A DNA stretch of 64,000 nucleotides, from the NCBI GenBank assembly GCA_032260385.1, contig JAVVEL010000003.1, positions 62,001 to 126,000 of the forward strand, in the 5' to 3' direction. Every line of letters starts with the position of its first letter. Positions within the stretch are counted from its first letter, which is position 1. Of this stretch, positions 42,632 through 51,411 are shown one piece after another. The notes beneath the pieces were generated by a model. That model made no database searches. It was not told where the DNA came from and saw nothing but the letters and a program-made list of their open reading frames with translations. The stretch is from UBA9300 sp032260385. GTDB lineage: Bacteria > Bacteroidota > Bacteroidia > Bacteroidales > VadinHA17. A program made the position numbers and the translations under genes.

Positions 42632-43675
42632 GTGAGCTTTAATCCAGTCAGAGCAGGAGCCGAAGGATTTATTGAGTTATCGGGCTCAGTTCCCCTTGTT
42701 GATGTCAGAACGCCTTCTGAGTTCAGGAAGGGACATATTCCCGGTGCATTCAATATTCCGCTTTTCAGTGATGATGAAAGAGCGGTGGTTGGCACTGCTT
42801 ACAGGCAACAGAGCCAGCTCAGTGCCATAATGAAGGGTCTGGATATAGTGGGACCTAAAATGCCGGAACTGCTGAAGCATGGCTTGAAGATAGCCGGGAA
42901 TAAGAAGAAACTGTTAATGTATTGCTGGAGGGGAGGAAGCCGTTCTGAAAGCATGGCATGGCTTTTTTCAAACGGAGGGATTGAGGGCATTCTTCTTGAA
43001 GGCGGATACAAGGCTTACAGGAAACACATACTTTCAGAACTGGGCCGACCCAGAAAAATGCTTATCCTTGGAGGATTAACCGGCAGCGGCAAGACGGCAA
43101 TACTTCAGGAGCTCTCGGTAATGGGAGAGCAGGTGATTGACCTGGAAGGTATGGCCTGTCATAAGGGATCGGCTTTTGGCTCACTGGGCCAGGCGGAGCA
43201 ACCGGGATCGGAACATTTTACCAACCTGCTTTTTGAAGCCCTGAGAGCTACCAGCCCTGATAAGCGGGTTTTTGTGGAAGATGAAAGCCATAATATCGGA
43301 TCAGTGAATATACCTCAGAATTTCTTTTCCCTCATGAGACAATCGAAAGTAATTGCTCTTATGCCTGATATCCGGACCCGGCTTCCGAGACTACGGGAAG
43401 AATACGGGGTATATGGAGATGACAAGCTCATACAGTCTGTGGAAAAAATATCGAGGAAACTTGGAGGCGACAACACGTTACGAGCCATTGAAGCCATAAG
43501 GGCAGATAAGCTTGACACAGCGATAGAAATTGTGTTGAAGTATTATGACAGGACCTACCGTTACGGTTTGTCGCAGAGGCAGGAAGGACAGGTGTTTTTT
43601 GTAGAATCGCCTATTGATGATGCCTCCTCAAATGCCTTGAAGGTTAAGGAGTTGGCTGACATGCTTGCTTATTGA
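42632..43675 (+). CDS. mnmH: tRNA 2-selenouridine synthase
   Basis: A 347-residue two-domain enzyme that replaces sulfur by selenium in 2-thiouridine of the tRNA wobble base, via a geranylated intermediate. The rhodanese domain (residues about 10-135) has its catalytic Cys in MYCWRGGSRS, and the second domain has the P-loop GGLTGSGKTA. It begins with GTG at 42632, one base after the stop of the hybrid kinase gene, and no better start is visible. Selenophosphate synthetase (selD) is not in the window. Co-transcription with a sensor gene is unusual for this family. Confidence 0.93.
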   Translation: MSFNPVRAGAEGFIELSGSVPLVDVRTPSEFRKGHIPGAFNIPLFSDDERAVVGTAYRQQSQLSAIMKGLDIVGPKMPELLKHGLKIAGNKKKLLMYCWRGGSRSESMAWLFSNGGIEGILLEGGYKAYRKHILSELGRPRKMLILGGLTGSGKTAILQELSVMGEQVIDLEGMACHKGSAFGSLGQAEQPGSEHFTNLLFEALRATSPDKRVFVEDESHNIGSVNIPQNFFSLMRQSKVIALMPDIRTRLPRLREEYGVYGDDKLIQSVEKISRKLGGDNTLRAIEAIRADKLDTAIEIVLKYYDRTYRYGLSQRQEGQVFFVESPIDDASSNALKVKELADMLAY

Positions 43676-43676
43676 T

Positions 43677-44939
43677 TTACTGGCGCCTTATATCTGAGGC
43701 GTAAACCCATTTATATATTTTATCTGAACGACGGAGGAAGGTGTCAACGGGTATTGAACATGTTTCGCCTTTAAGCGATTTATCTGTGGCTTTATCGTCA
43801 ACCCTTATTTCACTCACGGTATAATTTATCACCCCCGTGCCCGGTCCTATTATAAGCAGTTCATCACCTTTTTGCATGTCACCTGTTTCAAGCTTTATCT
43901 CTGCCACTTTCAGCCTGGTGAAATAATTATTAACCCTGCCAAGGTAAATTTTTCTCCTTGTTGCACTGGAGCCGTAATTATGACTCCATTCGCCCATCTT
44001 CCTCCCAAGGTAATAACCATCCCAGAAGCCCCTGTTAAAAACGCTTGCAAGCTTATTCCTTAGTTTTTCAATAAGAGCGCCGTCATAAGTGCCATTAATA
44101 AGAGCCCCTACAGCTTCATTATATGCTTCAGCCACGGTTTTGACATATTCAGGTGACCGTGCCCTGCCCTCTATCTTCAGGACACGTACACCGGCATCGA
44201 GAAGCTTATTTACAAATCCAATGGTGCATAAATCTTTTGGCGACATGATATACTCATTGTCTATGTCCAGTTCATAGCCCGTTTCCCTTTCCCTCACCAG
44301 ATATCCCTTCCTGCAGGTCTGGTAACAGTTGCCCCTGTTGGCAGATTTATTGTTCTCATGGAGGCTGAGGTAACATTTACCGGATATGGCCATACACAGT
44401 GCACCATGGGCAAACATTTCAATCCTTACCTGTCTGCCTGAAGGTCCCCGTGTATTATCTTCAAGAATCTGCTCATATATTTTCCTTACCTGTAAAAGGT
44501 TAAGCTCCCTTGCCAGCACAACGGTGTCAGCCCATTGTGAATAAAATTTCAGGGCATGGAAATTACTTATATTCACCTGGGTAGACAGGTGCACTTCCAC
44601 TCCTGCTTCATATGCATTCTGTATGGCCGCCAGGTCTGATGCAATTATGGCAGAAATACCGCTGTCGGCAGCTGTCCTGATTATACTTTTAAGCTGTTCA
44701 ACTTCCTCGTCATAGATAACCACATTAAGGGTCAGGTAGCTTTTAATATTGTTAACCCTGCAGATCTCAATTATTTCAGGAAGGTCTTTTTCCGTGAAAT
44801 TATGCGATGAGCGCGCCCTCATGTTAAGCTGTTCCACTCCGAAATATACAGAGTCGGCCTTCCCCTGTATGGCAGCCATAAGCGATTCACGTGACCCAAC
44901 GGGGGCCATTATTTCTATATCCTTCCTTGTGATATTCAT
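43677..44939 (-). CDS. Peptidase U32-family protein, TrhP/YegQ-like tRNA hydroxylation protein
   Basis: A 420-residue protein of the U32 family. Landmarks are APVGSRESLMAAIQGKADSV, the LSTQVNISNFHALKFY segment, the cysteine-bearing GALCMAISGKCYLSLH with RGNCYQTCRKGY, and the signature KIEGRARSPEYVKTVAEAYN. Members with this arrangement (TrhP, formerly YegQ) are needed for 5-hydroxyuridine formation in tRNA, and the four clustered cysteines probably hold an iron-sulfur cluster. A collagenase role suggested by old names is unlikely for a soluble protein without a signal peptide. It lies convergent to mnmH, also a tRNA wobble modification gene, and directly downstream of a histidine kinase gene. 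Confidence 0.9.
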   Translation of the reverse strand: MNITRKDIEIMAPVGSRESLMAAIQGKADSVYFGVEQLNMRARSSHNFTEKDLPEIIEICRVNNIKSYLTLNVVIYDEEVEQLKSIIRTAADSGISAIIASDLAAIQNAYEAGVEVHLSTQVNISNFHALKFYSQWADTVVLARELNLLQVRKIYEQILEDNTRGPSGRQVRIEMFAHGALCMAISGKCYLSLHENNKSANRGNCYQTCRKGYLVRERETGYELDIDNEYIMSPKDLCTIGFVNKLLDAGVRVLKIEGRARSPEYVKTVAEAYNEAVGALINGTYDGALIEKLRNKLASVFNRGFWDGYYLGRKMGEWSHNYGSSATRRKIYLGRVNNYFTRLKVAEIKLETGDMQKGDELLIIGPGTGVINYTVSEIRVDDKATDKSLKGETCSIPVDTFLRRSDKIYKWVYASDIRRQ

Positions 44940-44963
44940 AATTCAGGGGAGCAAAGATAATTA

Positions 44964-46118
44964 TTATTTGGTATTGAGGATAATACGTATTACGGTACCC
45001 CTGGAAGGATCGGAAGCTTTAACAAAAATTTTCCCTTTATGGTAGAGTTCTATGATTCTCTGGGAAAGGGATAAGCCCAGTCCCCAGCCTCTTGCCTTGG
45101 TTGTATAGCCGGGCTTGAAAATATTTTTATGGGCATTCTTGGGTATCCCCTTTCCTGTATCGGCAATATCGATAATCAGCTGCTCACTGTTTGCGGCAAG
45201 TGTTATGACTATATTGCCCTTGCCGTTCATGGCATCAATGGCATTTTTACACACGTTCTCTATCACCCATTCAAAAAGAGAAGCATTAAGCGGGATAAGG
45301 GTATCTTCGGGTATATTATGCCTGATGCTGAATTTAACCCTGGAGCTGGATCTCATTCTGAGGTATTTAAGGCTGCTGTTGATTATAGCCAGGATGTTTT
45401 CATTTTGCAGCTCCGGAACGGAACCTATTTTTGAGAATCTCTCGGTTATCTTTTCCAGGCGCTCAACGTCGCGGTTCAGTTCTTCGGCTATGTTTGTATC
45501 AGGATAGCGGCTGCTTATGAGCTCCGACAGGGCAGAGAGTGATGAGGTAGGTGTGCCCAGCTGGTGGGCTGTTTCTTTGGACATGCCCACCCAGACACTG
45601 TTCTGTTCGGCCTTTCGTGACATACTGAAAGCGATGTAGGCTATCAGAATAAACATTATGATTACAGCAAGCTGGACGTAGGGATAATAAGTAAGCCTGG
45701 TGAGTATGATACTGTCTTTGTAATAAATATAATTCCTGAAACCTTCACCGAAATCAATAATTATGGGATCACTTTTTACCTTTAACCTTGTGAGCTGACC
45801 GCGGAGGTAAGAGGGATCTTTTAATTTAAGTGAATCAAAATTGTGATAGCCGATTATATTGTCATTTTCATCAGCCAGAATTACGGGTACCGTAGTGTTA
45901 TTTTCAATAATGGAGAAAAGGAAGCCAATATATTCTTCTTCTTCATTACTGTCGATAAGCATTCTCCAGGTGCGGGCCAGTAATTCTGCCTTTTCTCTTT
46001 CTTCGTTTTTAAGATCCTTAACAAGAGCCTGGGTATATAAAAGGGAACCCACCCCGATAATTACAGCAAATATCAGCAACAAAAATTTCCAGATGGTTTT
46101 CTTCCTGTATATATCCAA
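44964..46118 (-). CDS. Membrane sensor histidine kinase without adjacent regulator
   Basis: A 384-residue sensor kinase with two membrane segments (residues 11-31 and 149-166) bounding a periplasmic domain of about 115 residues, and no HAMP domain. The phospho-acceptor motif is MSKETAHQLGTPTSSL, with the ATPase N-box NVCKNAIDAM, G1 DTGKGI and G2 GWGLGLSLSQRI, so it is complete. The HQLGTPxSS form is common in Bacteroidetes kinases. The start appears to be TTG at 46116-46118, because no ATG lies between it and the upstream AsmA gene end. No response regulator is beside it; it sits between asmA and the U32 gene on one strand. Confidence 0.9.
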   Translation of the reverse strand: MDIYRKKTIWKFLLLIFAVIIGVGSLLYTQALVKDLKNEEREKAELLARTWRMLIDSNEEEEYIGFLFSIIENNTTVPVILADENDNIIGYHNFDSLKLKDPSYLRGQLTRLKVKSDPIIIDFGEGFRNYIYYKDSIILTRLTYYPYVQLAVIIMFILIAYIAFSMSRKAEQNSVWVGMSKETAHQLGTPTSSLSALSELISSRYPDTNIAEELNRDVERLEKITERFSKIGSVPELQNENILAIINSSLKYLRMRSSSRVKFSIRHNIPEDTLIPLNASLFEWVIENVCKNAIDAMNGKGNIVITLAANSEQLIIDIADTGKGIPKNAHKNIFKPGYTTKARGWGLGLSLSQRIIELYHKGKIFVKASDPSRGTVIRIILNTK

Positions 46119-46128
46119 ACCGCTTGGT

Positions 46129-48729
46129 TTATTTATTAATATTCTTTCTTTTGAATAGTCTTAATAAAGGTAGTTTTTTTTCACTTGTATCTGCTGTCAC
46201 GGTCCTGATCGAATCGGTCTCTTCCCATACCACCCTGAACCGTCGTGTTTTATCAGCCTCATCAGCGGGACGGGTATCACCGGTGTACCATCCATATTCC
46301 TCGTTCAGAATGGATTTGATAGTTTGTTTTTCCTTTTGCATATCTTCCTTTAATCCTGTTCTGAGGGCTTCTGTGTCATGACTGAGTTTTGAACCGTATT
46401 TGTCACCACTTATGCTGAGGTATAATGATGTACGGCCCAGTCCATCATCTTCGACCACACCAAATTCACTCACTTTAAAATTTTTCTTCTTGCTGAGCAA
46501 TTCAGATAATAAGACTTTGAGACGGTATTCATACTTACCGTCAAAACCATGAGTGCCTTCAAGGGAAATATTAAATGCAGATGAGCTGACATCCATTCTG
46601 GGAATGGTTATCACTTCATTATTTATTATCAGTTCGTTTTCCAGCCTTGAGAATTCAATTTCCGCCAGTTCGTCTATTTCTATAAATCTTGACAGTTTAT
46701 AGGCGGGTTCAAAATTTACGAGTTTGCCATCAACTATCAGATATTCACCGTTAAGGACCAGGTCATTCATATTAATTTTGAATTGCCTGTTTGTGCTTGC
46801 AGAAACGCTAATGGTTCCTGTAATAAGTCCTTCAAGGTTTTCTGACTTTAAATGATGCTGGCGAAAATTATTAAAGGTTGAAAATGTTTTGCCGATATCT
46901 ACATTTTCAATATCAAACCACCCCCTCACTGCATAACCGGTCTCTCCAAGGTCTGCGATCACGGCATTACCTGACAGGAATCCGTTAAGGGCATTCATGC
47001 TGAATGATGTAATATCGGTGAGTCCGGGTACGTATGACAGGTTACCGTCAAAAAGGGAGGCTCTGAAATTGCCTATAATAATACTATCGCAAAGTATGTT
47101 AAGATTAAGTCTGGTTTTCGTTTCACGTCTTCCTTCCTTGCTTCCGCCGCCGGTAAATTTATCCCTGAATGAAGCGAGGTTGATTTTTTCTGACCATATG
47201 CCCGCAGTTATCTCAAGATTGGGATTTTCTCCCTGCAGCCATTTGTCAAAACCTCTTATCATCCCGTTAAGGGCAATATTCTGACCATTATAGCTCATGC
47301 TGAGATCATCGATCCAAACATTGTCGGCAATCATAATGTTGCCGTGAATATTATCTATTTCACCCTCAAGGGCGGGAAGACCGAGGTTTACCGAGTTAAG
47401 CCCAAGGTTTATTGTACGTTTCAAGCCGGGAAAATTGAGACTGGTAGCGTCTGTTTTTGAGGGTATTGGGCCCGACAGCCTGGCATTCATTCTCACCCTA
47501 CCTTCGGAGGAAGTTATTTCCCCTTCATTCAGTAGGCCGGCAAGCTGTTCAGAAGGGAATAGGCCTGAAATTATGAGGTCTATGTAAGGATTTTTTAGGT
47601 TCCTGAGGTGGAAGGAACCAAAAAAATCTGTATTGTCAAGACTGGCATTGATCCTGTTACTGTAGATTTCAAAATTATTGTTTCCGTTTCTGAAATCCAT
47701 ACTGAGCCTGGCAGAGCTACTGATATCATCAATTATTATGCCGGGTGAAGGGATATTGACCAGACCTTTTTCAAGTTCAAGCTTTACTCTTAATCCCAGG
47801 GGTAAACTTTTAACATAGCTGCCTCTTAAACTGAGAGCGGAGGTCAGCACACCGTCAATGCCATATTGATCCAGATGATCCCTGCTGCGGGGTAAAACAA
47901 TTCCTGCTATTTTTTTGATATTTGCCTTCCCTGTCTCAAGGACGATTGATAATTCCTTTCCGGACTTCCCTATCCTGCAAGCCCCTTTCACTCCAACGCC
48001 ATCAATATTTATCTCTGCCGGTACTATGTTTATGCTGTCTTCTGAAAAAACCAGGCCTGCAGTGAATTTTACGGGGTATGGATCATTCAACTCAAAAGTC
48101 CTGCCTGTTTTCAGGGTCGATATTACAGTGCTGCTTTTTGACTTCAGCTCAGTAAGCCCTTCTTCCATAAGCACTTTGTTTGCCGAGCTGTTAATTAGTC
48201 CGCCTATAAGAAAACCTGTCTCCTGAACACTGTAAGTAAAGCTTGAATTGTTAATGTTTATATTATTAATATTCAATTTCATTGTTGAAGAATCAGCAGG
48301 TGCAGATTTTTCATAAATATCAGTATTCATCCTTCCTGATGATGCTTTGCTGATATTGATTATACCCCTGTCGATATCGATACGATCGACGACATAATTT
48401 TTATTGATCAGGGGGGCAATCCTGAGGGTAAAAATAATTTCTCCTGCAAACAAGAGGGTATCAGGAAAAACATTTACAGTTTCATCACTGTCTATACGAG
48501 GTGATTTAAGCAGGATATTTTCCAGTTCAATGGATGCGCGTGGAAATCTTCTCAATAATGAAAAGTTCAGATCCCCCGTGCTTACCGGTGCAGAAAGGTT
48601 TTTATTCAGTTCACTTATAAATATACGGGAGATTTTTGCTTCAAAAATTATTGAGACCAGGAATAATATAATGACCAGGGAGCTACCTGCAGCCAGGATA
48701 TATTTCAATATTTTCCTTGCGCGATTCAT
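46129..48729 (-). CDS. AsmA-family protein
   Basis: An 866-residue inner-membrane protein with one N-terminal anchor (residues about 10-30) and a very long periplasmic part of repeated beta-strands. The start after the anchor (SRIFISELNKNLSAPVSTGDL) and the C-terminal AsmA-like region (INMNDLVLNGEYLIVDGK, then FEPAYKLSRFIEIDEL) match the AsmA/TamB-related bridge proteins that help phospholipids reach the outer membrane. Length is normal for the Bacteroidetes AsmA_2 type. It starts 12 bases after the peptidase E stop and is followed by the kinase after 10 bases, suggesting one operon. Confidence 0.9.
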   Translation of the reverse strand: MNRARKILKYILAAGSSLVIILFLVSIIFEAKISRIFISELNKNLSAPVSTGDLNFSLLRRFPRASIELENILLKSPRIDSDETVNVFPDTLLFAGEIIFTLRIAPLINKNYVVDRIDIDRGIINISKASSGRMNTDIYEKSAPADSSTMKLNINNININNSSFTYSVQETGFLIGGLINSSANKVLMEEGLTELKSKSSTVISTLKTGRTFELNDPYPVKFTAGLVFSEDSINIVPAEINIDGVGVKGACRIGKSGKELSIVLETGKANIKKIAGIVLPRSRDHLDQYGIDGVLTSALSLRGSYVKSLPLGLRVKLELEKGLVNIPSPGIIIDDISSSARLSMDFRNGNNNFEIYSNRINASLDNTDFFGSFHLRNLKNPYIDLIISGLFPSEQLAGLLNEGEITSSEGRVRMNARLSGPIPSKTDATSLNFPGLKRTINLGLNSVNLGLPALEGEIDNIHGNIMIADNVWIDDLSMSYNGQNIALNGMIRGFDKWLQGENPNLEITAGIWSEKINLASFRDKFTGGGSKEGRRETKTRLNLNILCDSIIIGNFRASLFDGNLSYVPGLTDITSFSMNALNGFLSGNAVIADLGETGYAVRGWFDIENVDIGKTFSTFNNFRQHHLKSENLEGLITGTISVSASTNRQFKINMNDLVLNGEYLIVDGKLVNFEPAYKLSRFIEIDELAEIEFSRLENELIINNEVITIPRMDVSSSAFNISLEGTHGFDGKYEYRLKVLLSELLSKKKNFKVSEFGVVEDDGLGRTSLYLSISGDKYGSKLSHDTEALRTGLKEDMQKEKQTIKSILNEEYGWYTGDTRPADEADKTRRFRVVWEETDSIRTVTADTSEKKLPLLRLFKRKNINK

Positions 48730-48741
48730 TCATTCACCGTC

Positions 48742-49452
48742 TTATTTTTTCAGCAGGAAGCTCAGATCATCTTTTTCTGAATACTCTGCCGGTTCGTCAC
48801 CTTTGCGGAACAATCTTAATTTTCTGGGACCAATTAGTTTAAGCCTGTCATCTTCAAGCAGGAGCATGGTGCCTTCACGGAGTCCAGCCACATAGATACC
48901 CGGATTTACGACAAGGAATTCTTCTATTCTTTGCTGTCGTGTTTCACCCGCATGACCGTCCGGATTAGCGTCGAGGTAATGCGGATTAATCTGGAAGGGA
49001 ATAAGATTGAAGGCCTTAAATGAGGGCGGTTCAAGAACAGGCATATCATTGGTTGTACGGATGGTGGGACAGGCCATATTGGAACCTGCACTCCATCCAA
49101 TATAGGGTGTTCCACCCAGGACCTTATCCCTTACCGGCTCAATCAGTCCCTCATCGATTATCATTTTCAGCAATTGCCATGTATTGCCACCGCCAACAAC
49201 TATTGCCTTTGCTTCTGCAATAGCTTTGCGTGGGTCGGGAAAATTATGAATGGATTCGATATCATGACCCACTTCCCTGAACCTGTTCCTCACCTTCTTT
49301 TCATAATCACTGAAAGAGAAAGTTACGGCAGCATAGGGTATGAATAATGCTTTAAGGGGTTTTTCTCCAAGAAATTTCCTTATTTCTTCCTTCGGATAGT
49401 CCAGATATTCTTCACCTGCATTCGTTGAATTGCTGATCAATAGTAACCTCAT
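48742..49452 (-). CDS. pepE: Peptidase E, alpha-aspartyl dipeptidase
   Basis: A 236-residue S51 peptidase that cleaves dipeptides with N-terminal aspartate. The nucleophile Ser lies in GWSAGSNMACPTI, with the conserved VVGGGNTWQLLK and FQINPHYLDANPDG (His) blocks and GLREGTMLLLE nearby, all in family order and position. It lacks a signal peptide and is cytoplasmic. It is first in the run pepE-asmA-kinase. Confidence 0.95.
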   Translation of the reverse strand: MRLLLISNSTNAGEEYLDYPKEEIRKFLGEKPLKALFIPYAAVTFSFSDYEKKVRNRFREVGHDIESIHNFPDPRKAIAEAKAIVVGGGNTWQLLKMIIDEGLIEPVRDKVLGGTPYIGWSAGSNMACPTIRTTNDMPVLEPPSFKAFNLIPFQINPHYLDANPDGHAGETRQQRIEEFLVVNPGIYVAGLREGTMLLLEDDRLKLIGPRKLRLFRKGDEPAEYSEKDDLSFLLKK

Positions 49453-49467
49453 AGCTTTATAATTTTA

Positions 49468-50235
49468 TTATATTTCCTTAATAAGTTTGTTTCGTGGGTC
49501 AGGTATTACTTTAAATAAGTAATGTTTATTAGTTAATATATTGAATATTAACACTTCACCTGATAACACTTTGCCGTTCTGGAGTATTATTTTAATCACT
49601 TCATTAGCCATATAGGTCCCGCTAATACCCGGCAACACATTTATCATGCCAGTTTCGGATGGCCGGGGATTATTGTTTTCTTTTTTTATTTCAGGGTTGT
49701 AGCACCGGTAGGTAGGACCGCCCTTATGATTAAACACTGAAACCTGTCCTTCAAACTGAAAAATGGCACCATGAACCATTGGTTTGCCGGATATTACGCA
49801 GGCATCATTTATAAGGTAGCGGCTTTCATAGTTATCGGTGGCATCCACTATTATATCATAGTTAGGGACAATTTTCAGGGCATTTTCCTTTCCGAATTTT
49901 ATATTAAGTATTTCGACACGGACATGATTATTCAGTTCATTAAGCCTGAGTTTGGAGATAATGGTTTTAAGTTTGCCTATGTCATCAGCACGATAGAGTA
50001 TCTGCCGGGGAAGGTTGGTTTCATTCACGAGATCAAAATCCATCAATCCTATCTTCCCTATTCCTGCTGCTGTAAGGTACTGCAGTACAGGGCAGCCCAG
50101 TCCTCCTGCGCCAATCACGAGCACGGAGGACGTCTTGAGTTTTACCTGCCCTTCTTCTCCTATGCCGGGAAGCTTTGTGTGCATACTGTAGCGTCTCTTT
50201 TCACTGCCGGAGAGGTGTTTTGTGTTTACCATCAT
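49468..50235 (-). CDS. ThiF/MoeB/HesA-family adenylyltransferase lacking zinc cysteines
   Basis: A 255-residue E1-like enzyme that adenylates the C-terminus of a ubiquitin-like sulfur carrier. The nucleotide motif VLVIGAGGLGCPVLQYL, the DFDLVNETNLPRQILY segment with the key Asp and Arg residues, and the DNYESRYLINDAC block are present. Two cysteine pairs that hold zinc in MoeB and ThiF are lost: the first site reads YRCYNPE with one Cys, and the second, GMINVLPGISG, has none. There is no rhodanese domain. The start is the ATG at 50233-50235 (another lies at 50230), because the earlier frame start adds 17 unconserved residues. The moaD gene at 15897 could be its partner, but it is 33 kb away. 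Confidence 0.85.
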   Translation of the reverse strand: MMVNTKHLSGSEKRRYSMHTKLPGIGEEGQVKLKTSSVLVIGAGGLGCPVLQYLTAAGIGKIGLMDFDLVNETNLPRQILYRADDIGKLKTIISKLRLNELNNHVRVEILNIKFGKENALKIVPNYDIIVDATDNYESRYLINDACVISGKPMVHGAIFQFEGQVSVFNHKGGPTYRCYNPEIKKENNNPRPSETGMINVLPGISGTYMANEVIKIILQNGKVLSGEVLIFNILTNKHYLFKVIPDPRNKLIKEI

Positions 50236-50302
50236 ACTCTGTTTTACTTCCGGGAACAAAGATAAAATAAAATGGTGGATTGACACAGGGTAAAAAGCAT
50301 CC

Positions 50303-50332
50303 GCCGTAGTCCCGCTTAGCCGGGATTACGGC
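50303..50332 (-). terminator. Hairpin between the barrel gene and the ThiF gene
   Basis: A 12-base stem, GCCGTAGTCCCG (50303-50314) and CGGGATTACGGC (50321-50332), one G-T wobble, with a six-base loop. On the minus strand it is downstream of the outer-membrane barrel gene and is followed by GGATGCTTTTT, so it could be its terminator. It may instead be a dispersed palindromic repeat. Confidence 0.55.
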
Positions 50333-50396
50333 AGACAGGCAGGGCACAGGGCACTGGGGAAAGAGTAATTAAATTGAATGATGGCAGACCGGACTA

Positions 50397-51353
50397 TCAG
50401 TCGTTAAAAGAGAAGGAAATGCCAACCTGTACCGGATAAAGATCGGGACCCTTATCCCTGATGAACATACCGTTTATGTAATATGTTGCGTATACCTGGA
50501 AGGACTCATACCCCAATCTCAGTGTTGGACCATACCGGAGAACGGAGAGACTGAAGTCGTCATTCTCTTTTACCTTCTGCTTCCCACCGTCATAATAAAC
50601 CATTTTATTATGTGAGCCAATCTTTACGCCCCCTATTACACCGGCGGCAATATTGAGGGTTCGTCTTGATTTCACCGGTATCTGTGCTTCGAGTATAAGA
50701 GGCATTGTAAGGTAGATTGTTGATAATTTTGACTTTTCAAACTCTATTCCGGAATCAGGATAATATGGTACTATAAGGCCTTCTTCATCCTTGGTGATAT
50801 TGTTATTGCCTTCAAATTTATAATCGTTGAATTCCAGCCCAAGGCCTGTAGCAATACCGACATATCTTGAAAAACCCAGGCCGAGTTGTACGAAGTTGAT
50901 GTTAACATTGAATGACTTACCCGTATTAAGGTCCATATAGGCCAATTCAGAAGGGAGGCTCATGGAATAGTCGGAGGTGAGGTAATTATTTATTCCCAGC
51001 TCAAAGGCAGCCCAGTGGGGTGAGTATCTTCTCCTGTCCCTTCTTTTCATTTCATCGGGATCTTCCTCATAATCATAATTTTCCTCTTCATATTTTTTCC
51101 AGTCCACTTTCGTTCCTTCAGGGGTTTCAATTATCTCAAGGCCACGCAGTCCCAGCCTTATTTTTACGTTTTCATCATTGGCTTCAACTTCGAACCAGTC
51201 GCCTCCTACTGTAACACTGGTATTATTTTCATCTTCGGTAACTTTCAGTATTTCGTTTTTCCTCAGTTTAATCTCGGTTGTATCCTGTGCGGAAGCCCAC
51301 ATTGTGTTTGCAAGGATAAAAGCCGCGGTAATCAAAAAAGCAATTCTTTTCAT
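50397..51353 (-). CDS. Outer membrane beta-barrel protein of an ECF sigma operon
   Basis: A 318-residue exported protein with a signal peptide (cut near WASAQD), a charged N-terminal domain of about 90 residues and an outer-membrane beta-barrel C-terminus of alternating strands ending in FSFND with a terminal aromatic pattern. Strands such as VGIATGLGLEFNDYKF and TYYINGMFIRDKG are typical of PorT/OmpX-sized Bacteroidetes barrels. It is the third gene after an ECF sigma factor and a membrane anti-sigma-like protein, a common trio in this phylum. Its role is probably envelope stress or surface maintenance. Confidence 0.82.
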   Translation of the reverse strand: MKRIAFLITAAFILANTMWASAQDTTEIKLRKNEILKVTEDENNTSVTVGGDWFEVEANDENVKIRLGLRGLEIIETPEGTKVDWKKYEEENYDYEEDPDEMKRRDRRRYSPHWAAFELGINNYLTSDYSMSLPSELAYMDLNTGKSFNVNINFVQLGLGFSRYVGIATGLGLEFNDYKFEGNNNITKDEEGLIVPYYPDSGIEFEKSKLSTIYLTMPLILEAQIPVKSRRTLNIAAGVIGGVKIGSHNKMVYYDGGKQKVKENDDFSLSVLRYGPTLRLGYESFQVYATYYINGMFIRDKGPDLYPVQVGISFSFND

Positions 51354-51411
51354 GGTACTCTATTTATGATTATAATGATTTTCCCCTCAGACGAAATAAA
51401 CAGGCAGAAAG

